A stretch of 64,000 nt of DNA from UMGS1901 sp934122115. Its GTDB lineage: Bacteria; Bacillota; Clostridia; TANB77; CAG-508. A model generated the notes under the pieces. It had not been told where the DNA came from and made no database searches. It saw only the letters and a program-made list of their open reading frames with translations. A program made the position numbers and the translations under genes. This document shows, piece by piece, positions 34,934-43,586 of the stretch (position 1 is the stretch's first letter; each line of letters opens with the position of its first letter). Where the stretch lies: contig CAKOVU010000001.1 of assembly GCA_934122115.1 (NCBI GenBank), forward strand, positions 1-64,000. Reading direction: 5' to 3'.

Positions 34934-35659
34934 TTATAAATGCATAATTTGATAATTTTTATCAAGTTTATCGTTTATGTACAGTGTAGAAACTAATTTT
35001 AATTGTTTTAAGGATTCTTCTGATACAGTAAATGAAAAAACTTTTTTGGCAGGAGCGGAAAAGATAAATTTAAGAGCATTAAATGTATCATTATTTATTT
35101 GGATTGCAGATTTATCGACTCTACCACAAGAAGAACATTCAAAGCCACTATTGTAGATACTAAAGTAAGATATATTTTCATTACTACCACATCTAGTACA
35201 TTTTCCTAATTGAGGAGCAAAACCGAGGTATAACATTAATCTAAGCTCAAAAACAGATAAGATAAAGTCTAGATTTTTATCTGTTTCAGAAATCATATAT
35301 AGAGTATTAAGCAGAAGCTGAAGAATATTATAAGTGTATTGATTTTCATCAGTAACATCATAGACAATTCTAGAAATAAGAGAAGCGTAATTTAATTTAT
35401 TTAAATCATTTCTGATATTATAAAAAACTTCAATAGTATCACAAGAATTGATACTATATGAAGTTGGACTGTTATATATTAAAAAATTGCTAAAACTTAA
35501 AAACTGTGTTCCAGCCATAAGAGCACTTTTAGGACGTCTTGAACCTCTGGCGGCACAACCAATTTTTCCAATATCTGGTGTTAAAAGTGTTACCATTTTA
35601 TCATAATCATTCATATTACTTTCTAAAATTACTATTCCCTTTGTTTTTATTATCCCCAT
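34934..35659 (-). CDS. recO: DNA repair protein RecO
   Basis: A 241-residue RecO for recombinational repair. N-terminal OB fold (TKGIVILESNMNDYDKMVTLLTPDIGKIGCAARG) and a four-cysteine zinc site (CTRCGS...CSSCGR, ~residues 150-175). The start at 35659 lies inside the 3' end of yqzL and has only a weak ribosome binding site, so translation is probably coupled. Confidence 0.93.
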   Translation of the reverse strand: MGIIKTKGIVILESNMNDYDKMVTLLTPDIGKIGCAARGSRRPKSALMAGTQFLSFSNFLIYNSPTSYSINSCDTIEVFYNIRNDLNKLNYASLISRIVYDVTDENQYTYNILQLLLNTLYMISETDKNLDFILSVFELRLMLYLGFAPQLGKCTRCGSNENISYFSIYNSGFECSSCGRVDKSAIQINNDTFNALKFIFSAPAKKVFSFTVSEESLKQLKLVSTLYINDKLDKNYQIMHL

Positions 35660-35780
35660 ATTTCAAATTTACCGAATCACTTTCTATATTTTTTTCTATG
35701 TTTTGGACTTCAACTAATTCCATAAATGTATCTATATTTCCAGTATTTTTAAAGGTATTCCATGCTAATTGTTTTAACAT
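35616..35780 (-). CDS. YqzL-like small protein
   Basis: A 54-residue ORF between era and recO, where Bacillota carry yqzL. The family pattern is visible: WNTFKNTGNIDTFMEL. AAAGGAG lies ~10 bp upstream of ATG 35780. It overlaps the recO start by 44 bp in another frame. The extra ~25 polar residues at the C-terminus are longer than usual. Function unknown. Confidence 0.75.
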   Translation of the reverse strand: MLKQLAWNTFKNTGNIDTFMELVEVQNIEKNIESDSVNLKYGDNKNKGNSNFRK

Positions 35781-35840
35781 AAAGTAATCATCTCCTTTAT
35801 TATTTTATCTTTTGCGAATAAGAATTTTTTATACTTCCAA

Positions 35841-36756
35841 TTATTGCAATTTAAATTTTTTAACTAAAGAATCATCGTTGATCCAATCTTCTCTAACCTT
35901 AACCCATAATTGTAGATTTATTTTTGTATCAAGCATTTTTTCTAAATCTTCTCTAGCATAAGTTCCAATGCGTTTTAGCATTTGCCCGTTTTTACCTATA
36001 ATAATACCCTTATGAGAGTTACGTAAGCAATAAATTGTTGCTTCCACATCATATATAGGCTCTTTAGTTTGAGTTTTACGCAATTTCATTTTCTGAGTTT
36101 CTACATAAATGCCATGAGGAACTTCATCATCTAATAAGCGCAAAGCCTTTTCACGTATAGTTTCTTCAACTAATTGCCTAAGAGTTTGATCTGTATACTC
36201 ATCTATATCATAATATGCAATTCCGAGGTTGTAAGTTATCTTCTATTTCATCTAATAACACATCTAAATTTTTATTTTTATTAACAGATAAAGGAACTAT
36301 TGCGGTGAAATTATATTCTTTAGAGTAAAGAGAAATTAATTGAGCAACATGTTCTTTTTTTACTAAATCAATTTTATTAATTACGAGAATGGTTTTCTTT
36401 TTAGATTCTGTTATTTTATCCAATATTAAGCGATCACCTTTTCCGATGCTATCAGAAGTGGCATCAACAACGAATATTACAATATCAACATCTTGAGAAC
36501 AACCAAATGCTGTTTCCACCATGGTATTTCCCAATTTTGATTTTGGTTTGTGAATACCAGGAGTATCTAAAAATATTATTTGAGAATTTGGCCTGTTTAC
36601 AATAGCTCTTATAGCATTTCTAGTGGTTTGAGGTTTATTAGCAATTGCAGCAACTTTTTCGCCAACTAATGCATTGATAATACTAGATTTTCCTACATTA
36701 GTACGACCAAGCATTGCTATAAAGCCAGATTTAAAAGTGTTGTTTTGTTGTTCCAT
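35841..36756 (-). CDS. era: GTPase Era, readable only through a +1 frameshift at CGG
   Basis: Era binds 16S rRNA and is needed for 30S assembly; it is essential in many bacteria. G1 GRTNVGKSS, G3 DTPG and G4 NKIDLV are in the first part; the KH domain with GIIIGKNGQMLKRIG is in the second. In zero frame the product would stop at residue ~183 without the KH domain. The break is at CGG 36225-36223; skipping the C continues LQP-GIAYYDIDEY and gives 304 residues, the normal Era length. No start codon with a ribosome binding site precedes the second part. GGAG 5 bp upstream supports the start. Confidence 0.9.
36223..36225 (-). other. In-frame CGG: +1 frameshift site 4 (era)
   Basis: Minus strand zero frame: CAA CCT CGG AAT TGC ATA TTA TGA. 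Skipping the C gives CCT GGA ATT GCA TAT TAT GAT, open through the KH domain. Confidence 0.75.
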
Positions 36757-36886
36757 ATAATCTCCAATCAGCCATATATTACTGTGAATCTATTATAATA
36801 TTTTATAATAGATTTTTTTGTAAAAAATAGTAGCTTATTTTAATTTTTGTATGTCTATTTTCGACAAACATAATTATATAATAATT

Positions 36887-36915
36887 TTGACTAGTTTGCA
36901 AATTTATGCTATACT
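36887..36915 (+). promoter_or_regulatory. Promoter of pth-rng
   Basis: TTGACT (36887-36892) and TATACT (36910-36915) with 17 bp spacing, ~25 bp before the pth start. Confidence 0.65.
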
Positions 36916-36940
36916 TACCAAGAATTTAAAGGAAAGAAGA

Positions 36941-37504
36941 ATGTATATGTATCTAATAGTTGGGTTAGGAAATCCAGAAAATGAATATTCAAAAACCAGA
37001 CACAATATGGGATTTGATGTTATAAATAAAGTATCAGAAAAATATAATATAAAAGTCGAAAAAAAGAAATTTGAGGCATTATATGGAAAAGGAAAGATTG
37101 AAGGCGAAGATGTAATTCTAGTAAAGCCTCAAACATATATGAATTTAAGTGGAAATGCAATCGGAAAATTTGTAAGCTTTTTTAAGATTGAGCCAGAACA
37201 GATACTAGTAATATATGATGATTTAGATATTAAAGAAGGAATTATTAAAATAAGAAAAAAAGGTGGTCCTGGTACACACAATGGAATGAAATCTGTTGTA
37301 AGTGAACTAGCAACAGAGAATTTCCCAAGAATAAGAGTGGGAATTGGCGAAAGCGAAAAATCAAGTAATATGATAGATTTTGTAATAAAAAAAGTGGATG
37401 ATGAAACATATTCAAGATTGGAAAAAGGAATAGATAAGGCAGCCGAAGCAGTTATAGAAATATTAAAATTTGGAATAGATACGGCAATGAACAAATTAAA
37501 TTAA
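36941..37504 (+). CDS. pth: Peptidyl-tRNA hydrolase
   Basis: A 187-residue Pth that recycles peptidyl-tRNA after drop-off. Family blocks: YLIVGLGNPENEYSKTRHNMGF (catalytic His in RHN), KPQTYMNLSG, and GGPGTHNGMKS. AGGA is 7 bp before ATG 36941; ATG 36947 is an alternative. The longer reading frame from 36851 overlaps the promoter and is not used. Confidence 0.95.
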   Translation: MYMYLIVGLGNPENEYSKTRHNMGFDVINKVSEKYNIKVEKKKFEALYGKGKIEGEDVILVKPQTYMNLSGNAIGKFVSFFKIEPEQILVIYDDLDIKEGIIKIRKKGGPGTHNGMKSVVSELATENFPRIRVGIGESEKSSNMIDFVIKKVDDETYSRLEKGIDKAAEAVIEILKFGIDTAMNKLN

Positions 37505-37529
37505 GAAGACAAAAGGAGATGTACAGAAA

Positions 37530-38726
37530 TTGAAAAAAATCTTGATAAATAAAGAGTCTGAAGAAATAGCAACAATAGGACTGTTTGAAAATGGACAAAT
37601 GGTTGAATTGTATGAACAAGATGACCAAGATTTAGAAAATAACATATATTGCGGTATAATAAGAAATATATTGCCTGGATTGCAATCGGCTTTTGTAGAT
37701 ATTGGTGAAAGGAAAAATGCATTTATACATATAAAAGATATTATACCAAAGCAGAGTGATGTAACGGGAAATAAAGAAGCAAAGTTTAACCAATATAATA
37801 TACGAGAACATCTAAAAATAAATATGCCAATTTTGGTACAGGTGAAAAAGGATGCAGAATTGGAAAAAGGAGCGAGAGTATCTAAACATATAAGTTTAAC
37901 CGGAAGGTTTGTAGTACTTCTTGTAAATACCGATTTTGTAACTGTTTCACAAAAGATAGAGGACAAGGGAGAAAAAGCAAGATTAAAAAATCTTGCACAT
38001 GAAATTTTAGAAGAAGTAAGTGGAGACAATCAAAAATTTGGCGTAATAGTTAGAACATCAGCCATAAAGGCAACTCCAGAAGAGATAGAAGAAGATGTAA
38101 AAAAGTTGCTAAATAAGTGGTATGAAATAGTAAAAAAATATGAGGTAGTAAAAGATGATAAAAAACCACAAAAACTATGTGAAGGTGGTACAAACTTATT
38201 AAGGTTGATTACTGGAATTGCTAATATAGATGATACGGAAATCATAACTAATGATAAAGAAATATATGATAGAATAAAAGTAATAGAAAAGGATTTTATT
38301 CATACTAATGTAGTTGTAAAGTTAAAAGATGATTTTATGCAAGTATATGATTTTGAGAAGCAACTAGAAGAGACTAGGAAAAGAAAAATTTGGCTAAAAT
38401 GCGGAGGATTTATTACTATAGACAAAACAGAGGCACTAACTGCTATAGACGTAAACTCTGGAAAATTTATTGGCAAAAGAGGAAATTGCAAGGAAGAAAC
38501 AATAATAAAAGTAAATAAGGAAGCAACTATTGAAATAGCTAAACAACTTAGGCTGCGCAACATTAGTGGAATTATAATAGTAGATTATATAGATATGGAA
38601 AGCAAAGAAGATAGAGAAGAAATATATAATTTATTTAAGGAGCAGATAAAAAAAGATAGGAGCAAAGTGCAGCTTTTAGGGTTTACCACACTAGATTTAT
38701 TAGAAATAACAAGAAAAAAATTATAG
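37530..38726 (+). CDS. rng: Ribonuclease E/G family endoribonuclease
   Basis: A 398-residue Rne/Rng protein. S1 domain near the N-terminus (GIIRNILPGLQSAFVDIGERKNAFI) and catalytic DNase I-like part (TAIDVNSGKFIGKRG; IIVDYIDM). It is shorter than E. coli RNase G and ends soon after the catalytic Asp segment, so the zinc link and small domain are missing or minimal. TTG start at 37530 behind AAGGAGATG. Confidence 0.88.
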   Translation: MKKILINKESEEIATIGLFENGQMVELYEQDDQDLENNIYCGIIRNILPGLQSAFVDIGERKNAFIHIKDIIPKQSDVTGNKEAKFNQYNIREHLKINMPILVQVKKDAELEKGARVSKHISLTGRFVVLLVNTDFVTVSQKIEDKGEKARLKNLAHEILEEVSGDNQKFGVIVRTSAIKATPEEIEEDVKKLLNKWYEIVKKYEVVKDDKKPQKLCEGGTNLLRLITGIANIDDTEIITNDKEIYDRIKVIEKDFIHTNVVVKLKDDFMQVYDFEKQLEETRKRKIWLKCGGFITIDKTEALTAIDVNSGKFIGKRGNCKEETIIKVNKEATIEIAKQLRLRNISGIIIVDYIDMESKEDREEIYNLFKEQIKKDRSKVQLLGFTTLDLLEITRKKL

Positions 38727-38750
38727 GTTTTATTTGCCTATAATTTTTTT
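38714..38750. terminator. Bidirectional terminator covering both stop codons of rng and the acyl-CoA ligase
   Basis: Perfect 14-bp A/T-flanked stem (38714-38727 with 38737-38750). The stop codons of both convergent genes lie in or beside the stem. Confidence 0.88.
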
Positions 38751-40460
38751 CATTTCTTCGTTTCTTTTTATTTTTTGAGTAGTTGTTTTTATTAATGGTT
38801 CAGTAGTAATTATAATATCTCTTATGTATTTGTAGGCTGGCATGGTATGATTAATTTCTTTAATTTGCTCTTTTATTAATTTTTTATAATCGGATTCTTT
38901 ACTATCAGGGTAAAGTTCTTTCATAGTATCAGGATTATAAACAATTTTTGCACATAATTTTACATCATTATCTCTATCTGGTAAACCATAGACCATACTT
39001 TCTTGAACGAAAGGAAGTTTATTGATTAGTATTTCTACTTCTTCAGGGAATACTTTTTTACCATTTTTTAATACTATAACAAATTTTTTTCTTCCAGTGA
39101 CAAATAAAAATCCATCTTTATCAAATTTTCCTAAATCGCCAGTATGAAACCATTCATCTTTAAGAACTGAATCGGTTGCTTCAGAATTTTCATAGTAACC
39201 AAGCATTACGGTAGGTGCTTTTATAATAATTTCTCCAACACCATCTTCATCTGGATTATCAATTTTTATATTAATGTTTGGAAGAGGGAAGCCTACAGAA
39301 CCAGCTCTTTTATATTTATCGTTTTCGCCAGCTGCTACAGGAGATGTTTCTGTTAGCCCATACCCTTGAAGTAAGTTGATTCCAAAATCAACGAAAGCTG
39401 ATATGGCTTCTTTATCCATTGGAGCTCCACCAGCAATAAGAATATTTAATTTTCCTCCCAGTTGGTCTAATATAGGCTTGAAAATCTTTTTTCTTATATC
39501 TATATTGAATTTCAATAGAAAATTAGAAAATTTTCTAGCAAATTTGATTAATTTTGTTTTTCTCTGCTTTTCAATCTCTTTGTTTAATTTCTTGTAAATT
39601 GTTTCTAAAACAAGAGGAACGCATACGAAACCTGTAATCTCATATTCTTTTAAGTTTTTTACTATATATTTTAATCCGTCTGTGAAAACAACAGTAATTC
39701 CAGCGGAAGTACCATATAAAAATGTACAAGTTGATTCAAAAGTGTGATGCAATGGTAAAAAAGAAAGGAATTTATCATTGCTTGTTACTTTTGCCATACA
39801 ACTTAAAGAATATATGTCTGAGCAAATATTCTTTTGGCTTAGCATTACAGCTTTTGAAATGGAAGTTGTTCCAGAGGTAAATATCATAATAGACATAGCT
39901 GTATTATCAATTGTGATATTGCCATATTTTTTATCCCCATTGGCTAATAGTTTAGCTCCGTTATTTATAAGCTTTGGGTATGATAAAATATTATCTTTAT
40001 CCTCAGAATAATCCATACAAATGTATGTTGTTAAGTTAGAAGTGTTATTGTTTTTTATGTTGTTAAAAACATCTAGATACTTTTTATCAAAAATAACTCC
40101 ATCTACCTTACTACGTATTATTAAACTTTCAATTTCATTATCTGGTAATGATTTATCTAATGGAACTACAACAATATTAGAGGTTGTAACAGCTAAATAA
40201 CTAACACACCATTCATATCTGTTGGGAGCAATTAATGCAATTCTCTTTTTCTCTAAGCCTAGATTTAATAAAGCGGTGCCCAGAGCTTTTATATCGTTAA
40301 TGTAATCTGCGTATGTAACCTTAATTATTTCTGAATCAGGTTTTAATCTATATTCAAAGGCATTCTTGTCTTTAAACATAGTATATCTAACATTAATCAA
40401 TTCTCTAAAATCATTGATTTGATAACCATCATATAGTTTTCTTTTGGAATCTTCAACCAT
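38730..40460 (-). CDS. AMP-dependent long-chain fatty acid--CoA ligase-like protein
   Basis: A 576-residue ANL-superfamily enzyme. P-loop motif MIFTSGTTSISKAVMLSQ, A5 motif GYGLTETSPV, A7 motif HTGDLGKFDKDGF and A8 region VTGRKKFVIVLKNGKKV with the C-terminal lysine region (TTQKIKRNEEM). It probably activates a fatty acid. Start 40460 (GGAGG ~7 bp upstream) is preferred over 40472. Lies 24 bp downstream of leuS. Confidence 0.88.
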   Translation of the reverse strand: MVEDSKRKLYDGYQINDFRELINVRYTMFKDKNAFEYRLKPDSEIIKVTYADYINDIKALGTALLNLGLEKKRIALIAPNRYEWCVSYLAVTTSNIVVVPLDKSLPDNEIESLIIRSKVDGVIFDKKYLDVFNNIKNNNTSNLTTYICMDYSEDKDNILSYPKLINNGAKLLANGDKKYGNITIDNTAMSIMIFTSGTTSISKAVMLSQKNICSDIYSLSCMAKVTSNDKFLSFLPLHHTFESTCTFLYGTSAGITVVFTDGLKYIVKNLKEYEITGFVCVPLVLETIYKKLNKEIEKQRKTKLIKFARKFSNFLLKFNIDIRKKIFKPILDQLGGKLNILIAGGAPMDKEAISAFVDFGINLLQGYGLTETSPVAAGENDKYKRAGSVGFPLPNINIKIDNPDEDGVGEIIIKAPTVMLGYYENSEATDSVLKDEWFHTGDLGKFDKDGFLFVTGRKKFVIVLKNGKKVFPEEVEILINKLPFVQESMVYGLPDRDNDVKLCAKIVYNPDTMKELYPDSKESDYKKLIKEQIKEINHTMPAYKYIRDIIITTEPLIKTTTQKIKRNEEMKKIIGK

Positions 40461-40484
40461 TATAACCTCCATAAAAATAATAAA

Positions 40485-42872
40485 TTATTTTACAACAACA
40501 TTATAAATTCTGTTTTTTACATAAATTTCTTTTACAATAGATTTTCCGTCTAATTTAGATTCAATTGCTTTATGAACTGCTTCTTTAATATTTTCTTCTG
40601 TCTCATCAGTAGCAATTTGAATAGTTGCTTTTAATTTTCCGTTTATTTGTATAGGTAAATTTATTGTATCATTTTTGGTTTTTTCTTCATCATAGGTTGG
40701 CCATTTAGAATAAGAAATTGTATCAGAATGACCTAGTTTGTTCCACAATTCTTCTGTGATGTGTGGTGCTACTGGATTTAATAATTGTAAAAATCCTTCA
40801 GCATATTTTTTAGGAACAACATTTTCTTTGTAAGCACTGTTTATAAAAATCATCATTTGAGCGATTGCAGTGTTGAAATTCATATTTTCATAATCATTTG
40901 TAACTTTTTTTACAGTAAAATGATAAACTTTTTCTAGATTTTTATTTTCATCATCTTTTATTTTTCCAGATTCTACAAATAATCTCCAAACTCTGTCTAA
41001 AAAGTTTTTAGAACCTGCAATACCATTAGGGTCCCAAGGCTTAGCGGCATCTAAAGGTCCCATAAACATTTCATAGATTCTTAAAGAGTCTGCACCATAT
41101 TCTCTAACCATATCATCAGGATTAATTACATTTCCTTTTGATTTACTCATTTTTTCACCATTAGAGCCAAGAATCATACCTTGATGACGTAATTTTGCAA
41201 ATGGCTCTTTTACAGGAACAACACCTTTATTGTATAAGAAATTATTCCAGAATCTAGAATATAGTAAATGTCCTACAGCATGTTCTGGACCACCAAGATA
41301 TAAATCTACAGGAAGCCAGTGCTCTAGTAATTTTTTATCTGCTAATTCTTTATCATTGTATGGATCTATGTATCTTAAGAAGTACCAGCTAGAACCAGCG
41401 GAACCTGGCATAGTGCTAGTTTCACGTTTAGCAGGTTTTCCTTCAAAAGTAGTATTAACCCAATCAGTAGCTTTATCTAATGGAGAAGCACCAGTTTTAG
41501 AAGGACCGTAATCCTCAAGCTCTGGCAATTTTAAAGGTAAATCGCTATCTGCTAAAGCTCTCATTTCATCATCTAAATATACGATAGGAATTGGTTCTCC
41601 CCAATAACGTTGACGTGCAAAAATCCATTCACGTAGTTTGTAATTTATTTTCTTTTTGCCAATATTTTTACTTTCTAACCAATCAATTATCTTATCTATT
41701 GCATCTGTCTTGTTTAATCCGTCAAGAAAATCTGAATTTATGTGAAGACCGTCACCGGCATAAGCAGAATTGCTAATATCACCACCATCAATTACTGGAA
41801 TTATATCAATTCCAAATTTTGTAGCAAACTCGTAATCTCTTTGGTCATGAGCAGGAACAGCCATAATAGCGCCAGTTCCATAAGTAGCCAAAACATAATC
41901 AGAAATCCAAATTGGTATTTTTTTGCCATTTACAGGATTTATAGCATAGCTTCCTGTAAATATACCACTTTTTTCTTTTATTAAATCAGTTCTCTCTAAG
42001 TCTGATTTTGAAGCAGCAAGGGTAATGTAATTATTTACTTCTTCCATATGTTCTGGAGTGGTAATTTTAGATACTAATTCGTGCTCTGGTGCTAGTACAC
42101 AGTAGGTAGCACCGAATAAAGTATCTGGTCTTGTTGTAAATACAGTGAAAGTATAGTCTGAATCAGAAACTTTAAATATTACTTCAGCACCAACAGATTT
42201 TCCAATCCAATTTCTTTGAATTTCCTTTGTTGATTCTGGCCAATCTATATCATCTAATCCATCTAATAATATTTCAGCGTACTTCGGAATATCCATAACC
42301 CATTGTTTCATATTTTTTCTAACAACTGGGAAGCCGCCTCTTTCACTTTTTCCATTAATAACTTCATCATTAGAAAGAACGCAACCTAATCCTTCACACC
42401 AATTAACAGGCATCTCTATTAATTTTGCCAATCCTTCTTTATATAATTGCTTAAATATCCATTGAGTCCATTTATAAAAATTAGGATCACAAGTAGAAAT
42501 TTCTTTATCCCAATCAAAAGAAAAGCCAAGCATTTTTAATTGTCTTTTAAATGTAGCAATATTCTCCATTGTGAAAGTTGCAGGATGATTACCTGTTTTT
42601 ATTGCATATTGCTCAGCAGGAAGACCAAATGCATCCCATCCCATAGGGTGTAAAACATTAAAACCTTGCATTCTCTTCATTCTAGACATTATATCTGTAG
42701 CTGTATAGCCTTCTGGGTGACCTACATGCAAACCTTGTCCTGATGGATATGGAAACATATCTAAAGCATAATATTTAGGCTTAGAAAAATCCCATACGTC
42801 AGTATAGAATGTTTTATTTTCGTCCCAATATTTCTGCCATTTTTTTTCTATTTCTTTAAAATTATATGACAT
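40485..42872 (-). CDS. leuS: Leucine--tRNA ligase
   Basis: A 795-residue class I synthetase. HIGH-like PSGQGLHVGHPEGYTATD near residue 42, CP1 editing domain in the middle (VFTTRPDTLFGATY), KMSKS motif GEKMSKSKGNVI near residue 575. Start at 42872 with GAGGAAG 7 bp upstream. No T-box leader is visible in the short upstream region. Confidence 0.97.
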   Translation of the reverse strand: MSYNFKEIEKKWQKYWDENKTFYTDVWDFSKPKYYALDMFPYPSGQGLHVGHPEGYTATDIMSRMKRMQGFNVLHPMGWDAFGLPAEQYAIKTGNHPATFTMENIATFKRQLKMLGFSFDWDKEISTCDPNFYKWTQWIFKQLYKEGLAKLIEMPVNWCEGLGCVLSNDEVINGKSERGGFPVVRKNMKQWVMDIPKYAEILLDGLDDIDWPESTKEIQRNWIGKSVGAEVIFKVSDSDYTFTVFTTRPDTLFGATYCVLAPEHELVSKITTPEHMEEVNNYITLAASKSDLERTDLIKEKSGIFTGSYAINPVNGKKIPIWISDYVLATYGTGAIMAVPAHDQRDYEFATKFGIDIIPVIDGGDISNSAYAGDGLHINSDFLDGLNKTDAIDKIIDWLESKNIGKKKINYKLREWIFARQRYWGEPIPIVYLDDEMRALADSDLPLKLPELEDYGPSKTGASPLDKATDWVNTTFEGKPAKRETSTMPGSAGSSWYFLRYIDPYNDKELADKKLLEHWLPVDLYLGGPEHAVGHLLYSRFWNNFLYNKGVVPVKEPFAKLRHQGMILGSNGEKMSKSKGNVINPDDMVREYGADSLRIYEMFMGPLDAAKPWDPNGIAGSKNFLDRVWRLFVESGKIKDDENKNLEKVYHFTVKKVTNDYENMNFNTAIAQMMIFINSAYKENVVPKKYAEGFLQLLNPVAPHITEELWNKLGHSDTISYSKWPTYDEEKTKNDTINLPIQINGKLKATIQIATDETEENIKEAVHKAIESKLDGKSIVKEIYVKNRIYNVVVK

Positions 42873-43070
42873 AAAAAATCTTCCTCTCTGCAAAAAAAAT
42901 ATTTTACAAAGATTATATATTTTATGTGCCTAAAAGTCAAGGAAAAATGAGACTTATGGGCAGAAATCTAAGGATAAAAAACTTATATGGTAAATTTTAA
43001 TAGCTTTATAAATAAAACTATGATATACTATGGTTAAAATAAATTGTTATTGTAAAATGGTGAAGAGAAA

Positions 43071-43583
43071 ATGGAAAATGTTGATATTTTTAATAAAAGA
43101 AGAGAAAAATTAGAGAAAATACGAGAGAGAGGAAAATTAGATAATAACGAATATAGCATTTCAGTTCATGTTTGGCTTCTTGAAGAGGACAAATTGTGGA
43201 TACAACAGCGTTCAAATGAAAAAAAACTATTTCCAAAGTTATGGGAGCAATCAGGTGGTGGAGTTTTAACTGGAGAAACTAGTTTAAGAGCTGTAAAAAG
43301 AGAGACAAAAGAAGAGTTAGGACTAGATATACAAGATGAAGAGATAACATATATTGGAAGCTATACAAGAGTAAAAGATATAGTTGACATATGGTTAGTA
43401 CAAAGAGCAATTTCAAAAGACAAAATAATATTGCAAGATGAAGAAGTAGCAAATATTAAAAATGTGACTTTTGAAGAATTTGACAAGATGATAGAAAATA
43501 AAGAAGTTGTACCAACAATAAACCCATCATATAACTTATTGAAAAATTATTATAACACATATATGAAAGGAAAAATGGTCTAA
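43071..43583 (+). CDS. NUDIX hydrolase
   Basis: A 170-residue NUDIX protein resembling the isopentenyl-diphosphate isomerase-like subgroup. The Nudix box reads GGVLTGETSLRAVKRETKEELGL (G-x5-E-x7-REx2EExG) near residues 65-87. Substrate unknown. It heads a run of six closely spaced plus-strand genes ending at 48096; the next gene starts 3 bp later. Confidence 0.88.
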   Translation: MENVDIFNKRREKLEKIRERGKLDNNEYSISVHVWLLEEDKLWIQQRSNEKKLFPKLWEQSGGGVLTGETSLRAVKRETKEELGLDIQDEEITYIGSYTRVKDIVDIWLVQRAISKDKIILQDEEVANIKNVTFEEFDKMIENKEVVPTINPSYNLLKNYYNTYMKGKMV

Positions 43584-43586
43584 ATA

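Noticed and set aside
35841..36143. Separate small gene for the C-terminal KH part of Era
   Set aside because: No ribosome binding site or credible start; the part joins in frame to the upstream GTPase domain after skipping one base.
24199..36756. Explaining the four CGG frameshifts as random sequencing errors
   Set aside because: Independent errors would not all create an in-frame CGG on both strands at restorable positions. A systematic consensus artefact cannot be excluded without reads, so it is listed as a check and not adopted.
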